Of a stretch of DNA of 64,000 nt, positions 51,302 to 59,774 are shown one piece after another. The first letter of the stretch is position 1. Each line of letters starts with the position of its first letter. Made by a program: the position numbers and the translations under genes. Below the pieces are notes generated by a model. That model had not been told where the DNA came from and ran no database searches. It was given only the letters and a program-made list of their open reading frames with translations. Source of the stretch: an uncultured Corynebacterium sp. (lineage in GTDB: Bacteria; Actinomycetota; Actinomycetes; Mycobacteriales; Mycobacteriaceae); contig NZ_CAMIHZ010000002.1 of assembly GCF_946222305.1 (NCBI RefSeq), positions 77,644 to 141,643 on the forward strand. Reading direction: 5' to 3'.

Positions 51302-54300
51302 ATGCAAACGCAATCGCCGCCTACGCTGCCGAAGGATAAGCAGCCGTTCATTAGATTCTTGATGCCCGCCGTTATGCTGATTGCGGTGGTTGGCATGGTC
51401 GCTGCGATGGTGATGAGCGGCGCGGGCCGAAGCCCGATGACGTTCATCTTTCCGCTGATGCTGTTGGGGTCGATGGCCATGATGTTCCAGCCGGGGCAGA
51501 ACGTCGACGAGATTCGGCGGTCATTTCACCGCCACATTGATGCGCTCAGCGACACGATCCGCAGAAAACGCCGAGACCAACTGCAGATGATGGAAGCCGC
51601 GCATCCGAACCCGGCAGCGCTGTGGACTCTGCTGGCCAATGACGAAGTTCCGAACGCCCCGCCCGGTGTGGTGCGGCTCGGGCTGGCGGTGCAAGCGCCG
51701 GAGGATCCGCTAGACATTCCTGTGACGGCTCCGCCGGAGGATCTGGAACCTGTGAGCGCGATGAGTCTGCGTGATCTGGCGATACGGTCGGCCACGATCG
51801 AAGCTCCCGTGGCCGTGGATCTGGCGAGTTTTCAATGCGTTGTGCTGGTCGGCGATGGCGCGCCGGGGCTGGCGCGGGCCATGCAGGCGCAGCTCGCGAT
51901 GCAAGATCCGTCGCAGGTGGGCATAACCGGACCGTTCGATGAATGGTTGCCACACGACGGGCCGAAACGGACGCGTTTTGTGACAGGGGAGCATCCCGTG
52001 ACCAACGGAGCGGTCGTGATTGAGCCCACGGCGGAATGGGTGAGTGCGGCGAAAACCCAAGGGCTGCTGCTCAAGGTCGATCCCAGCCGGGTAATGCATG
52101 CGTGGACGGTCGACGGGTGGGCGCCGTTTGGCGTGGCGGATGATCTATCGGAGGTGGAGCTGGCGCGGATTTGCCGGGCGCGAGCCACAGTGAAGGGGAA
52201 TACCTCGCTGCTGGAGCTGCCGGGTGGTGACTTGAGGGCGCCAATCGGGTTTTCTTCCTCGCCGGTGTATCTGGACATCAAGGAGGCCGCGCTGGGAGGC
52301 ATCGGACCTCATGGTTTGTGCATTGGCGCCACGGGTAGTGGGAAATCTGAATTGTTGAAGTCCGTAGTAGTCAGCTTCGCCCATCAACACACTGCCGAGG
52401 ATCTGAACTTCATCCTGGTGGACTTCAAAGGTGGCGCTTCCTTTCTGGGGCTGGACCGTTTGCCTCACACCAGCGCGGTGATTACCAACCTTGCGGATGA
52501 AGCCGGGCTGGTGGACCGTATGCAGGACAGTCTGCTGGGAGAGATGCACCGTCGCCAAGAGCGACTGCGCCGAGCCAGCATGACCACCGCCGCCGAGTTC
52601 AACAAGGCCTTTCCGGGGAAGATGCCGGCGCTGTTTATCGTTGTCGACGAGTTTTCCGAGCTGCTGCACGCACGCCCCGAGTTTGCGGAAGTCTTCGCTG
52701 CTATCGGTCGCTTGGGGCGCAGTTTGCGGATGCATCTGCTGCTGGCAAGTCAGCGCCTCGAAGAAGGCCGCCTGCGCGGGTTGGAGTCCCACCTGAGCTA
52801 CCGGATTGCCCTGCGGACGTTCTCCGCCGTGGAATCCCGCTCGCTTATTGGTTCGACCGCTGCATATGAGCTGCCCAGCCAACCGGGCGCGGCCATTCTG
52901 GCTGCCCAGGATCAAGTACGGTTCCAATCCGCTTACGTGTCCGGTCCGGAATTACCCCGCGATCAGCGTCTGGTGCGGCGCCTAGGCACAGAAGTGGAAG
53001 CGGAAACCACCACTTTGCAGCTCGTGGTGGATCGCCTAGCCGGCCCCAACCACAACCCTGTGTGGTTGCCGCCGTTGCCGGAGCAGTTGCCGGCCCCGGA
53101 TATCATGGAACCGGTGGAACCCATGGTGGCGCGCATCGGCCTTGAAGATCTACCGTTCGAAGGCCAGCAGTTGGCGTACAACGTGGATCTTTCCCGCCGG
53201 CACTGGGCCGTAGTCGGCCAGCCCCGCACCGGCAAGACCAACGCAGTGCGCGCGATCGCATTGGGTGCTATCTGGAGCACCCCAGGGCTCGCAGTGTATG
53301 TCTTCGATCCTGGTGGCGGATTGCAGCATCTGGACCGGTTACCTCAGGTCGCGGCCGTGGTGGGCGTTGATGGGCTGCCCCGTATGTTCGACGAGCTGGA
53401 ACAAACCACGGGCCCGCGCTTGCTCATCATCGACGGCATCGATCTGGTCGGGGAAGAAGACCATCGCCTGATCCAGCTGGCCACCACTGGCCTGGAGCGT
53501 GGGCTGCACGTGGTGGTCACTTCCTTGCGGTGGAATCTTCGCCCCTCTCTTCGCGATGTATTGACCGGTCAGTTGGAGTTAAGGATGACTCCTCTCGATG
53601 CTGAGTTTCGTGACGCCCAAAAGTCCCTGCCTGACATTCCGGGCCGGGGCGTGGGGCATCGGGGCAAGCACGTTCACATCGCGTTGACCACAGGCCAGGA
53701 CGTCGAGCACATTCGGAAAGTCACCACGGAACGGGGTGAAGAAGATTTGCGCATGCGCGTGCTCCCCGAAACTTTGGTGCATTCCACGCTGGGGGATGAC
53801 CGGGCGTTCGCCCAGGGCGGCCCGCGTTTGGACCCCGTGCGCTGGGATCACCGGCAATTCCCGCACCTTGTCGTGGTGGGGCAAGCCGGCAGCGGTACCA
53901 CAACCGCGCTGCGCACCATCATCCGCTGCCTGCGCACGGACAATGCAGAAATCATCATTACGGATACCCGGCGCGGCCTACTGGGCACCCCGGGGTACGC
54001 CGTCCCGGAGCACTTCCGCAACCACCTAGCGAAGTGGGCGGAGGTTCTTCGTGAACGCATCCCGTCCGGAGACATCAGTCCTGCCCAACTGCGCGATCGC
54101 TCCTGGTGGTCCGGCCCCGAACTCTTCGTGGTGGTCGACGATGCCGATAGTGATCCTGGTCTAGATATCCTCGTAGAGTTCCTGCCGTTTGCTGCCGATA
54201 TCGGTCTGCACCTTGTTCTCGGCCGTCGCAGTGGCCAATTCCAAAGGGCGTGTTTCGACCCAGTCATGGAAGCCATCCGCGACCAAACAGCATGGGTGGT

Positions 54301-54442
54301 TCTTTCCGCACCCCGCGACGACGGCCCTATCGCCGGTGTACGCACCACCAAACGCCCACCCGGAAGAGCCACCTTCGTGCATTCCGAACCGTGGGAAATC
54401 CACATTGCACATATTGAAGAGCTAGCGGAGGTCGCATCATGA
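51302..54442 (+). CDS. eccC: ESX-4 type VII secretion ATPase EccC (FtsK/SpoIIIE type)
   Basis: Motor ATPase of the secretion system, 1046 residues in one chain. Two N-terminal membrane spans (about 13-60) are followed by three nucleotide-binding domains. NBD1 has GATGSGKSE (about 342-350) and Walker B LFIVVDEFSE. NBD2 has VGQPRTGKTN (about 638-647) and LLIIDGIDL. NBD3 has VGQAGSGTTT (about 858-867), where the Walker lysine is replaced by Thr, and ELFVVVDDADS. NBD3 is therefore probably degenerate. The stop overlaps the next gene by ATGA. Confidence 0.95.
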   Translation: MQTQSPPTLPKDKQPFIRFLMPAVMLIAVVGMVAAMVMSGAGRSPMTFIFPLMLLGSMAMMFQPGQNVDEIRRSFHRHIDALSDTIRRKRRDQLQMMEAAHPNPAALWTLLANDEVPNAPPGVVRLGLAVQAPEDPLDIPVTAPPEDLEPVSAMSLRDLAIRSATIEAPVAVDLASFQCVVLVGDGAPGLARAMQAQLAMQDPSQVGITGPFDEWLPHDGPKRTRFVTGEHPVTNGAVVIEPTAEWVSAAKTQGLLLKVDPSRVMHAWTVDGWAPFGVADDLSEVELARICRARATVKGNTSLLELPGGDLRAPIGFSSSPVYLDIKEAALGGIGPHGLCIGATGSGKSELLKSVVVSFAHQHTAEDLNFILVDFKGGASFLGLDRLPHTSAVITNLADEAGLVDRMQDSLLGEMHRRQERLRRASMTTAAEFNKAFPGKMPALFIVVDEFSELLHARPEFAEVFAAIGRLGRSLRMHLLLASQRLEEGRLRGLESHLSYRIALRTFSAVESRSLIGSTAAYELPSQPGAAILAAQDQVRFQSAYVSGPELPRDQRLVRRLGTEVEAETTTLQLVVDRLAGPNHNPVWLPPLPEQLPAPDIMEPVEPMVARIGLEDLPFEGQQLAYNVDLSRRHWAVVGQPRTGKTNAVRAIALGAIWSTPGLAVYVFDPGGGLQHLDRLPQVAAVVGVDGLPRMFDELEQTTGPRLLIIDGIDLVGEEDHRLIQLATTGLERGLHVVVTSLRWNLRPSLRDVLTGQLELRMTPLDAEFRDAQKSLPDIPGRGVGHRGKHVHIALTTGQDVEHIRKVTTERGEEDLRMRVLPETLVHSTLGDDRAFAQGGPRLDPVRWDHRQFPHLVVVGQAGSGTTTALRTIIRCLRTDNAEIIITDTRRGLLGTPGYAVPEHFRNHLAKWAEVLRERIPSGDISPAQLRDRSWWSGPELFVVVDDADSDPGLDILVEFLPFAADIGLHLVLGRRSGQFQRACFDPVMEAIRDQTAWVVLSAPRDDGPIAGVRTTKRPPGRATFVHSEPWEIHIAHIEELAEVAS

Positions 54443-55848
54443 CCAGCGCCACCCGCCCCACCACAAGTCCTACCGCGGGAGCACCTGAATGGAGCATCCT
54501 CGCCCAAGCTTTGGCCTTGCAGGAATCGGGAATTCTCGTCCAAGGCATGAGCGTCACTGACCTGTCCACCGGATTTTGCGTCGAGGGGCCACCCGAGGCG
54601 ATGTCCCCGGACTACTTCCTCGTGGAACCTGAAGCCCGCGTCGGCAAACATTCCCTGGGGGAGGACATTGCTCTGTGGGGCACGCAGATTAGCGTGGCCC
54701 GCCTGGGAGAGCTGACCGTGCTGCTTGACGAGGTCGTGCAGCAGCGCGAGGAGAATCCCGATGCCGCCAGTGTGAACCCCAAGACTCCTCGGGAGACCTT
54801 TCCGTGGGGGATTGGGTTGGATGTAGTCGACGTCCTCGTTGCCGGGGCACACGCGCGGATCATCGCCGCTTACCTGCGCGTGATGGGGTACCGCGCCCGC
54901 GTGGTCGACGAGAACGAAGCCTTGCACATTGCAGCGGAACTCACGGCCACGCCGCAACCGCTGGATGCGCCTTCCCCGCCTAGCACAGCCCACCACCCGT
55001 CTGGTCTGAGCAATGTGGCCGACGCCCGTTCAAATGATACGCATCTCGCACTTCATGCGTCCGACCCCGTGGACCACGCGTCCGACCACCTCGCGCATCA
55101 TGATTCAGACCACCCCACGGACGTTGTTTCCTCTCAGTTCGCCACGCAGCAACGCGAATCGGGTGCGCTGAAAGCGCTCATCGCTGTGGCGCTGGTGGTT
55201 GTCGTTGTTGGAGTGGGCGTGACCGTTGCCTCCTTCGTCGTGGGGCGCGAAACCCCTGGGGAGGACGTGGTTGCAGAGGGAGTGGCGTCGACGGGAGAAA
55301 ACCACCTACCCCAGGGTGATGCAGCCGGCCCACCGGAAGCTTCTATACCGACGCCACGCTCCTCGGACCCCGCGCTTCCTCGGGAAAAAGAACGAGATTC
55401 GCAGAGGCGAGGCGGAGCAGCTCCGCGCGACAAATTCGAGGAACCTCACAAGATGGGCGAAAAACGTGAAGCGCATGCTCCTCGCGCTGATGTGCCCGTG
55501 GCAGTTGGCGTGGCCGGGTGGAAACGCGTGGGCTCGACCAAGGGGCGCGAGGAGTACCGCTCATCTGACGGCGGGATGCGTGTGCTCCTGGCAGCGAAAC
55601 CGACGCCGCTGCGACGGCAAGAGGAACTGGATCAGGCGGTGCTGCGGGCATTGGAGAAAGCACAGGGAGTGCAAGTGGTGCGGCAATCTCCGGTGGTTTA
55701 TGAGGAGAAATATCCGGGTTCGGCAACGCAGTGGCATGTGGTGTTGCGTGATGGGCACCAGCTTTCCATTGGATGCCAAGTGCGCGAGCATACGCCGAGT
55801 AGGCAGGACCAGTGCAGGAAGATCGTGCGTGCAGCGCACCCGGAGTGA
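54439..55848 (+). CDS. Type VII secretion-associated protein (Rv3446c-like)
   Basis: A 469-residue protein coupled to eccC by ATGA. Its place between EccC and the WXG100 pair corresponds to M. tuberculosis Rv3446c in ESX-4. The N-terminal domain (about 1-180) is soluble, followed by a His/Asp-rich linker (VDHASDHLAHHDSDHPTD). A membrane span lies at about 240-265 (LIAVALVVVVVGVGVTVASF), then a Pro/Arg/Glu-rich linker. A C-terminal domain (GWKRVGSTKGREEYRSSDGG) ends in SIGCQVREHTPSRQDQCRK. The role is unknown but it belongs to the secretion apparatus by context. Confidence 0.75.
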   Translation: MTSATRPTTSPTAGAPEWSILAQALALQESGILVQGMSVTDLSTGFCVEGPPEAMSPDYFLVEPEARVGKHSLGEDIALWGTQISVARLGELTVLLDEVVQQREENPDAASVNPKTPRETFPWGIGLDVVDVLVAGAHARIIAAYLRVMGYRARVVDENEALHIAAELTATPQPLDAPSPPSTAHHPSGLSNVADARSNDTHLALHASDPVDHASDHLAHHDSDHPTDVVSSQFATQQRESGALKALIAVALVVVVVGVGVTVASFVVGRETPGEDVVAEGVASTGENHLPQGDAAGPPEASIPTPRSSDPALPREKERDSQRRGGAAPRDKFEEPHKMGEKREAHAPRADVPVAVGVAGWKRVGSTKGREEYRSSDGGMRVLLAAKPTPLRRQEELDQAVLRALEKAQGVQVVRQSPVVYEEKYPGSATQWHVVLRDGHQLSIGCQVREHTPSRQDQCRKIVRAAHPE

Positions 55849-56162
55849 TGAGGTTAGATATGGGAAACCGGCTGGTGTTGTGGGCAGGATGCGATGCTGT
55901 GCGGGCAGCAAAGTGATGCTGTGTGAAAAGCGAAGTGGTTCTGTTAGGTGGCGAAGTGGGTAGGCGAAACCCGTTTGGAATTGGGGTGAACCTTTTGACT
56001 AGGCAAGCGGTCTAACTAACCGATGCCGGAAGCGACCGGCATACTTTTCCAAGCAGGAAACCAAGCACGAAACCAAGCGTAAAACTCAGTATGGCACTGA
56101 GCGCATATTCAGCGCAGCGCTGAGGACAACACTGTTCTAAATAATAAGGGGAGGGGAGCTCG
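55849..56162. other. Gap before the WXG100 genes
   Basis: This 314-bp gap contains no supportable gene. An AT-rich stretch near 56135-56150 (GTTCTAAATAATAAGG) precedes the ribosome binding site of the first WXG100 gene and may hold its promoter. Confidence 0.45.
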
Positions 56163-56447
56163 ATGAGCTTTCGGACAGACGTTGCCACGATGCACAAGGC
56201 AGCAAACAATGTAGATGGAACCAACGATCAGGTGCAGGCTGAACTCAGGCGCCTGCAGGGAGTGGTTCAGGAAACGTCTTCGTCATGGAAGGGCGATGCC
56301 CAAGGCGCATTCCAGAACTTGATGCTTCGTTGGGATACCAACGCACGCGAGCTCAGTGAAGCTCTGCGAAGCATCGCTGACAACATCCGTCGTAATGCCG
56401 GCTCGTTCGGCGACGCGGATCTCGAAAACGCACAAAGCCTGCGCTAA
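56163..56447 (+). CDS. WXG100 family protein, ESX-4 substrate (first of pair)
   Basis: A 94-residue helical-hairpin protein of the ESAT-6 family. The turn motif is WKG (SSWKGDAQGAFQ), flanked by two long amphipathic helices. The C-terminal tail reads SFGDADLENAQ; it has no YxxxD/E motif, although FxxxD (FGDAD) could be a variant. The ATG follows AGGGGAGGGG. It forms a pair with the next gene and corresponds by position to EsxT/EsxU of ESX-4. Confidence 0.9.
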   Translation: MSFRTDVATMHKAANNVDGTNDQVQAELRRLQGVVQETSSSWKGDAQGAFQNLMLRWDTNARELSEALRSIADNIRRNAGSFGDADLENAQSLR

Positions 56448-56518
56448 CCGCCAGGTTTGATGGCCGGTAGTCGGTTTCACAGAAATCGCTCACTGAACTC
56501 ACTCACCAAGGGGGAAAC

Positions 56519-56800
56519 ATGATCCACTACAACTTCGCACGCATCGATCAAACAGCTGCTGATATCAAGCGCACCAGCGCGACCATCAACAACTCTCTGG
56601 CCACACTAAAAAATGGCCTGAAGCCCATGGTTGCTGAGTGGGAAGGCGAATCCGCCGAGGCCTACAAGGCTGCCCAAGCGCGTTGGGATCGTAGCGCCCA
56701 GGAGCTCAACCAGATCCTGGAACAGATCTCGCGGAAGGTTGGCGTGTCCAATGACCGGATGCGCCAGATTAACCAAAGTGCCGCCAACAGCTGGTCCTAA
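56519..56800 (+). CDS. WXG100 family protein, ESX-4 substrate (second of pair)
   Basis: A 93-residue ESAT-6-like protein. The turn motif is WEG (VAEWEGESAEAYKAAQ) and both helices are clear (about 5-38 and 45-85). It probably forms a heterodimer with the preceding gene product. The ATG follows AAGGGGGAAAC. No YxxxD/E signal is seen at the C-terminus (RMRQINQSAANSWS). Confidence 0.9.
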   Translation: MIHYNFARIDQTAADIKRTSATINNSLATLKNGLKPMVAEWEGESAEAYKAAQARWDRSAQELNQILEQISRKVGVSNDRMRQINQSAANSWS

Positions 56801-57350
56801 GTCGCGCCGGTTTTAACACTCATCTGGCCGATGAGGGGCCGTGGTGGCCTAGGTGTTCTTGTTCTTCATACGACCGACGAGGGTTTATAACGAAGAGTGA
56901 GACACCGTGATGTTCCTAGACCTTGTCTCTCGGAGAATCGACCGGGGCAGGGTCTTTTCCTATGTTATGGAGAACGAATAACTTCTCTGGTTAGACACAG
57001 GAAACCCCAAGGTTTGCAATATATTGCAAAATATACAGCAATAATCCTTGAGTCGATAAAAAATATGCGAGTTCTATACATGTTTAGTTGATTGAGGAGG
57101 GGAAAATAGGGGGTAGATCTCACTGCGGGGGGCTCGGATTGTCCGTATCGTCTTTTTATGTACGGCAAACGGCGTTACGGCTCGGCAAGTTCACCACTGC
57201 ACTGAGTCGGGATTGCCCGCCCACACTCGAAGTTCCTATGGAATTTCGATACCCAGCGGGGAATGCTGCCATCACCAACGAGTCGTACGCCTTGCATACC
57301 AGACACAACAATGCGCCCGCTGTCGAATGTGGGCATGAAAGGACTTAGCA
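56801..57350. other. AT-rich gap with palindrome
   Basis: This 550-bp gap has no supportable gene. Between about 56990 and 57090 the sequence is much more AT-rich than the rest of the window. That part holds the 18-bp palindrome at 57013-57030. A short frame beginning near 57088 after GAGGAGGGG lacks protein-like sequence. Confidence 0.55.
57013..57030. promoter_or_regulatory. 18-bp perfect palindrome, candidate operator
   Basis: TTTGCAATATATTGCAAA is a perfect inverted repeat. It lies in the AT-rich part of the gap about 320 bases upstream of the PRC-barrel/DUF2382 gene and resembles operators of dimeric helix-turn-helix regulators. Confidence 0.55.
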
Positions 57351-58199
57351 ATGAGCAACATCAAGGATCTGTTCAACGCAACTGCATACGACAACACCGG
57401 CGACAAGCTGGGCTCCGTCAAGGAAGTTTTCGTTGACGACAACTCCGGTCAGCCAACCTTCGTTGAGGTTAACCACGGCCTGTTCGGCATGAACTCCTCT
57501 CTGGTTCCGCTGCGTGGCCACAAGTTCGACGGCAAGGACCTGAACCTGGCTTTCGCTAAGGACCGCATCAAGGATGCTCCTAACCTGGACGCTGACCAGG
57601 CTCTGACCCCAGACCAGCAGAATGAGGTTCTGCGCCACTACGGCGTTGACGGCCTCGAGGACCAGACACGCTACGAGGGTGTGCAGGGTGGCCACACCCG
57701 CACCGAGGGTGACCGTGGCGTTCACACCGAGAACGGCGAGTTCGCAAACCGCGACCGCGTTGCTGGCGACCGCGACCGCGTTGCTGGCGACCGTGACCGC
57801 GTTGCTGCTAACGACGGTGAAATGATCCGTTCCGAGGAGCAGCTGGACGTCAACAAGGAGCGCGTTGCAACCGGCGAGGCTCGCCTGCGCAAGTACGTTG
57901 TTACCGACTCCGAGACCGTTGAGGTTCCAGTAACCCGCGAAGAGGTTCGCGTTGAGCGCACCCCAATCAACGCTGACGAGGCTGCTAACCACAACGCACG
58001 CATCGGAGAGGAAGATGCTTCCGTCACCCTGCACGAGGAGCGCGTAGACGTTTCCAAGAACACCGTCCCAGTTGAGAAGGTCAACCTGGGCAAGCATGAG
58101 GTCACCGAGACCGAGCGCCACACCGAGGAGCTGCGCAAGGAGCGCATCGACGTTGACGGTGTTGAGGGTCGCGACGGCCGCCTGGATGACCGCAAGTAA
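57351..58199 (+). CDS. PRC-barrel and DUF2382 domain protein (stress-response type)
   Basis: A 282-residue hydrophilic protein with two parts. The N-terminal PRC-barrel (about 1-95) shows DNTGDKLGSVKEVFVDDNSG and TFVEVNHGLFGMNSS. The C-terminal DUF2382 domain (about 165-275) shows EEQLDVNKERVATGEARLRK and TVEVPVTREEVRVER. This combination is the YsnF/AvaK type linked to stress response. Between them lies a charged repeat: three 7-residue units of GDRDRVA type encoded by 21-bp repeats (57750-57812). The ATG follows AAAGGA. It is monocistronic, with its own terminator. The exact function is unknown. Confidence 0.85.
   Translation: MSNIKDLFNATAYDNTGDKLGSVKEVFVDDNSGQPTFVEVNHGLFGMNSSLVPLRGHKFDGKDLNLAFAKDRIKDAPNLDADQALTPDQQNEVLRHYGVDGLEDQTRYEGVQGGHTRTEGDRGVHTENGEFANRDRVAGDRDRVAGDRDRVAANDGEMIRSEEQLDVNKERVATGEARLRKYVVTDSETVEVPVTREEVRVERTPINADEAANHNARIGEEDASVTLHEERVDVSKNTVPVEKVNLGKHEVTETERHTEELRKERIDVDGVEGRDGRLDDRK
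57750..57812 (+). repeat. Three 21-bp in-frame tandem repeats
   Basis: CGCGACCGCGTTGCTGGCGA plus C at 57750-57770 and 57771-57791, and a diverged third copy at 57792-57812. They encode three RDRVAGD-type units in the linker between the PRC-barrel and DUF2382 domains. Confidence 0.9.
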
Positions 58200-58238
58200 T
58201 CTTGCATCTCCAGCGCGCTAAGCGCTAGACAACTTCCA

Positions 58239-58279
58239 AGTCCCAGCCAGGGGTTCATCCCCTGGTTGGGACTTTTTGG
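58239..58279 (+). terminator. Terminator after the DUF2382 gene
   Basis: AAGTCCCAGCCAGGGG (58239-58254) and CCCCTGGTTGGGACTT (58260-58275) pair with one G-T around TTCAT and are followed by TTT. Confidence 0.93.
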
Positions 58280-58485
58280 TTATCGCGAACCAATCCACTA
58301 AAATCGTTCAAGTTGTGAAATAGGTTCTTGCAGCGGGTCTCCACCGGCCGCCGCTGCACACCGTCCGCGGGCAATAGCGTGGCGTCGAAGGAAATGGAAT
58401 CCTGAAACGCCGCAGCGAAACAGCCCGCCAGGTCGCGTGACAACACTGGCTGGCAGTTCCAAGACAAGACTTTAAGGAGTCCAAC

Positions 58486-58929
58486 GTGACGACTTTCCAC
58501 CCAAAGAGCGGTGACATTACCCGTAAGTGGTACGTCATCGACGCCACTGACGTGGTTCTGGGCCGTCTTGCTGTATCCGCAGCTGACCTGCTGCGCGGCA
58601 AGAAGAAGCCTTACTACGCTCCAAACGTTGACTGCGGTGACCATGTCATCATCATCAACGCCGACAAGGTGCACATCTCCTCCAACAAGCGCGAGCGTGA
58701 GATGCGTTACCGCCACTCCGGTTACCCGGGTGGCCTGAAGACCATGTCCCTGGGCCGCTCCTTGGAGCTGCACCCAGAGCGCGTGATCGAAGAGTCCGTT
58801 CGCGGCATGATGCCGTCCAACAAGCTCTCCAACGCTTCCGTCAAGAAGCTTCACGTCTACGCAGGTTCTGAGCACCCCTTTGAGGACAAGAAGCCTGAGA
58901 CCTACGAGATCAAGCAGGTGGCACAGTAA
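58486..58929 (+). CDS. rplM: 50S ribosomal protein L13
   Basis: Early-assembly large-subunit protein, 147 residues. It starts with GTG at 58486 after TAAGGAG. It contains KWYVIDATDVVLGRLAVSAA and GYPGGLKTMSLGRSLELHPE. Its stop shares one base with rpsI. Confidence 0.98.
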   Translation: MTTFHPKSGDITRKWYVIDATDVVLGRLAVSAADLLRGKKKPYYAPNVDCGDHVIIINADKVHISSNKREREMRYRHSGYPGGLKTMSLGRSLELHPERVIEESVRGMMPSNKLSNASVKKLHVYAGSEHPFEDKKPETYEIKQVAQ

Positions 58930-59468
58930 TGACTGAGTACAACGAGAACAACGTAGAGAACTACGAGGGCGAGTACGCAGCTACCGACGCTGTCAACGAG
59001 GAATTCGTTGCCACCATCGGTGACTCCGTTGCATCTGAGTCCGACAACGAGGCCGCTGAGGCAGCTCCGGCTCCAGTATTCGACGGCCCAATCCAGACCG
59101 TTGGTCGCCGCAAGGAGGCTGTCGTTCGCGTACGCCTCGTTGCTGGCTCCGGTGAGTTCACCTGCAACGGCCGCACCCTCGAGGATTACTTCCCCAACAA
59201 GCTGCACCAGCAGCTGATCAAGGCTCCACTGGTTCTGCTGGAGCGCGAGGGTCAGTTCGATATCCAGGCTAACCTGCAGGGTGGCGGCCCTTCCGGTCAG
59301 GCTGGTGCAATGCGTTTGGCTATCGCCCGCGCACTGAACAAGTACAACCCAGAAGAGCGCACCGAGTTGAAGAAGGCTGGCTTCCTCACTCGTGACGCCC
59401 GTGCTGTTGAGCGCAAGAAGGCCGGTCTGCACAAGGCCCGTCGCGCACCTCAGTACTCCAAGCGTTAA
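58929..59468 (+). CDS. rpsI: 30S ribosomal protein S9 with acidic N-terminal extension
   Basis: P-site-contacting protein, 179 residues. The S9 core starts at about residue 55 (IQTVGRRKEAVVRVRLVAGS) and ends in the invariant RRAPQYSKR. The first 50 residues form an acidic Glu/Asp/Ala-rich extension (NENNVENYEGEYAATDAVNE-like). Extensions of this kind are common in corynebacteria and mycobacteria. Confidence 0.97.
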   Translation: MTEYNENNVENYEGEYAATDAVNEEFVATIGDSVASESDNEAAEAAPAPVFDGPIQTVGRRKEAVVRVRLVAGSGEFTCNGRTLEDYFPNKLHQQLIKAPLVLLEREGQFDIQANLQGGGPSGQAGAMRLAIARALNKYNPEERTELKKAGFLTRDARAVERKKAGLHKARRAPQYSKR

Positions 59469-59536
59469 ATCAACGCTTGCTGGCTGCTTGCTCCGGCTTT
59501 TTTATACCGACGCCCACGAGCAGCAGCTGTACTTGC

Positions 59537-59574
59537 AAAGCCCTGTTCGGCAGTTCCTGCCGGATGGGGCTTTT
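59537..59574 (+). terminator. Terminator after rpsI
   Basis: AAAGCCCTGTTCGGCAG and CTGCCGGATGGGGCTTTT pair with two mismatches around TTC, followed by GCCTTTTTTG. Confidence 0.85.
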
Positions 59575-59614
59575 GCCTTTTTTGCCCGTTGGAGCGCTGT
59601 GTGTGCTTCGAGCC

Positions 59615-59700
59615 CTTGCGTGCCCGTGTAAGCCTAGTCCCCACGGAGGTCTTGCGTGCCCGCGTAAGGCCTAGTCCCCACGGAGGCCTTGCGCGCCCGC
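59615..59700 (+). repeat. Tandem 36/37-bp repeats upstream of glmM
   Basis: Units starting CTTGCGTGCCCG lie at 59615-59650 and 59651-59687, sharing CCTAGTCCCCACGGAGG. A partial third unit is at 59688-59700. Confidence 0.85.
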
Positions 59701-59760
59701 AAAGGGGTAATTCGTGCCTTCTGACCCGTGCCGGACAGCGCACATGGTGGGGCTGAAAGT

Positions 59761-59766
59761 TAGAAT
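59761..59766 (+). promoter_or_regulatory. -10 element of a probable leaderless glmM promoter
   Basis: TAGAAT at 59761-59766 is nine bases before the glmM ATG at 59775. Transcription starting 6-8 bases downstream would begin at or next to the ATG. There is no ribosome binding site. No good -35 hexamer is seen. Confidence 0.45.
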
Positions 59767-59774
59767 GCTTAACC

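Noticed and set aside
53848..54996. 382-codon frame antisense to the eccC 3' end
   Set aside because: The plus strand encodes EccC and the coupled secretion-associated protein with clear motifs; the antisense product has none.
57088..57348. 86-codon frame before the DUF2382 gene, preceded by GAGGAGGGG
   Set aside because: A ribosome-binding-like string exists, but the translation is not protein-like and ends at the DUF2382 leader.
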